Source of the DNA: Dioscorea cayenensis subsp. rotundata
Taxonomy: Eukaryota; Streptophyta; Magnoliopsida; Dioscoreales; Dioscoreaceae
Direction: 5' to 3'
Assembly: GCF_009730915.1 (NCBI RefSeq)
Contig: NC_052475.1
Location: forward strand, 31,619,016-31,683,015
Length of the DNA stretch: 64,000 bases
Under the pieces are notes generated by a model. It saw nothing but the letters and a program-made list of their open reading frames with translations. It was not told the origin of the DNA and searched no databases. Below, piece after piece: positions 62,521 through 64,000 of the stretch. Numbering within the stretch: position 1 is the first letter of the stretch; every line of letters begins with the position of its first letter. Made by a program: the position numbers and the translations under genes.

Positions 62521-63530
62521 TTAGAATTAAATTTAGTGGAAATTGCCAAAAACCCTTTTAAGCTTTGTAGAAAATTACCAAAAACACCCTGCTAGTTTTC
62601 AGAATCCCCAAAAACCCCTCCTTTTAAAAGTTTATGTTTTTCAAACCCCCAAACCCTCAGAATCGATGTGAACGGAGTGAGTTTCAAATTTTTGGACGTA
62701 AAATGCCCTTGCATGATGGGGAGTCGCAACTGCAGACCATCTCGGCGATTTGAGAGGAAGCGGGCGGTTTTCCTGAGGGTAACCCCGAGAGAAGAATTCT
62801 ATCGGAGCCGCTTAATTGCTTTTTCTCACCACGCCTTCGCCTTTCCATTTCCGGGTCGCCTCCTGGTTGTCTCACTGGCAAGCCTCCAGAATTGCCATTT
62901 CATCGCCTTTTTCCCTTTCCACCCAGATCTCAAGGAGAAGTCCCCTCACAAGCAACTAGTGCAGTTTTACCAGCTTGCAATCTAAGGTATCGAGTATGGT
63001 TTTATGTTAACTGCTCACATAAAGAAAGATTTTTTTCGCTTTTTGCTTGCTCCCTGCTTTTGTTGGAAGATATCAAGTCTCGTAGGAAATTTCTACCGGG
63101 GTTTTGTTAGTCCGCAGGAGATTTCTGGCTAGGGTTTTGTTTTGTTTTCGATTTTCAGATGTATACACCTATCGAAATAGTTTTTCTGATCGTTATGATT
63201 CGTGTAATATTTATAATGTACATTTCCGCTTCGCTTGATACGGTTGCAGCTTTTACAAACGAGGTCGACGCTTTTAAGAAAACTGAGATGTTAGCAGCTT
63301 TAACATTTGTTGTCTCTGCTATATTCTCGCCTCTGCTTAACAAAAATGGGTCTCTGCTTAACATTTTATATCTCTGCTTAATAACCGAGAGTTTACCGCT
63401 TAAAAACCTTATATTTCCGCTTAAACTTTTGTCAATACCGCATGTCGAATGTGTTGTTATCTGTCATAGTGTCATGGATTACGGCGGGTCAACCTAGTTA
63501 ATGGGCGCTGCTATTTGACACCCTGGCCGT
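62521..63530 (+). other. GC-richer, coding-like region of unknown nature
   Basis: After CCAAAAACCC-type repeats (62549-62610) the sequence becomes GC-rich. An open frame lies at 62668-62985 and another at 63159-63497. The second carries a repeated TCTCTGCTTAAC/CCGCTTAAA motif (63288-63424). I recognise no domain. It could be the end of a transposon, for example a Mutator-like one with captured sequence, or a 5' leader of a gene beyond the window. Confidence 0.3.
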
Positions 63531-63540
63531 GAGACCTTAA

Positions 63541-64000
63541 TCAATCGAAAGTTAACACTGACCCCTCGACACTCGGGAGATTATTCAAGCGACACCGCTT
63601 GCGCTGCTCAATCGAGTCGGAAGCCATATACCAAGAGAGGGCCCTTCTTGATTCTCTTTTGCAAAAGGTACGTATGGTCGCACCAATAAATTCGTGGATC
63701 GGGGAAAGCTCGCCGAAGCTTTCTGCACTCTCAAGACGTGGCCCTCGCTCTCGTCTCGTCATGACGACGACGCAGCTGGTCTTTCGTAAGAAGAAAAACC
63801 AGTCGGCCGTCAAGGGCTGTGATCTATCAAAGACCAACGAGAGCACAGAGACTCCATCAAGAGCACTCAGCGCAACTTGTCTCGACAGAGGGGAGAAGAA
63901 GATAATTTTGTCAAACCCCCGACGTGCACTTTTATGGGACAGCCCTCTTCCCAAATACATCATGCCTTGCCTCCGAATCGGATCGCTGATTACGCCGACG
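63541..64000 (-). other. Possible organelle-derived insert (mitochondrial-like ORF)
   Basis: Base composition shifts to about half GC with no A/T runs, unlike the rest of the window. A 140-codon minus-strand frame (63541-63963) is open, with readings such as MTRRERGPRLESAESFGE and MASDSIEQRKRC. The style is like anonymous ORFs of plant mitochondrial genomes, a resemblance from memory only. It runs to the window edge, so length is unknown. Confidence 0.35.

Overview
This window is nuclear DNA from a flowering plant. The genes have many short introns with GT-AG borders, the spacers are AT-rich, microsatellites are frequent and there are several classes of plant transposon. Species cannot be read from the sequence. 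A run of exactly 1000 N (49967-50966) is a scaffold placeholder, so the part to its right may not be truly adjacent.

Left part (1-13.6 kb), ordinary single-copy genes. A minus-strand gene of unrecognised function leaves the window at base 1. A plus-strand RING-H2/VWA ubiquitin ligase of the WAV3/EDA40 type follows (5941-8428). It is convergent with a minus-strand THO complex subunit 3 gene (8725-12270, 11 exons, 314 residues). THO3 shares a 358-bp divergent spacer with a broken two-exon stump of an SmD1 snRNP gene.

Middle part (13.65-50 kb), a tandem array of five minus-strand subtilisin-like serine protease genes (SBT5/AIR3 type), called A to E here. All share one 11-exon plan with a signal peptide, I9 propeptide, Asp/His/Asn/Ser catalytic set, PA insert and fibronectin-III-like tail. 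B and C are intact near-twins. E is intact as far as seen but loses its first exon to the gap. A has a probable 1-bp frameshift. D is a pseudogene with many lesions: a young 4.9-kb Ty1/copia element in exon 6, a destroyed splice acceptor, a PA-domain deletion, a nonsense codon, frameshifts and a precisely missing intron. The spacers hold a 490-bp fold-back element with a 9-bp target duplication, a possible 2.1-kb solo gypsy LTR, LINE tails with target duplications, and a 1-1.8 kb tandem duplication whose two copies each caught a different LINE fragment.

Right part (51-64 kb), gene-poor. It has two degenerate tandem arrays (about 165 bp and about 76 bp periods), a GC-rich TIR element, a 920-bp non-autonomous hAT-like element with a perfect 8-bp target duplication, diverged duplicate blocks, and a terminal segment of organelle-like composition. 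I saw no complete gene there and no clearly new biological system. The most informative features are the protease array, its mode of decay, and the dated insertions inside it.
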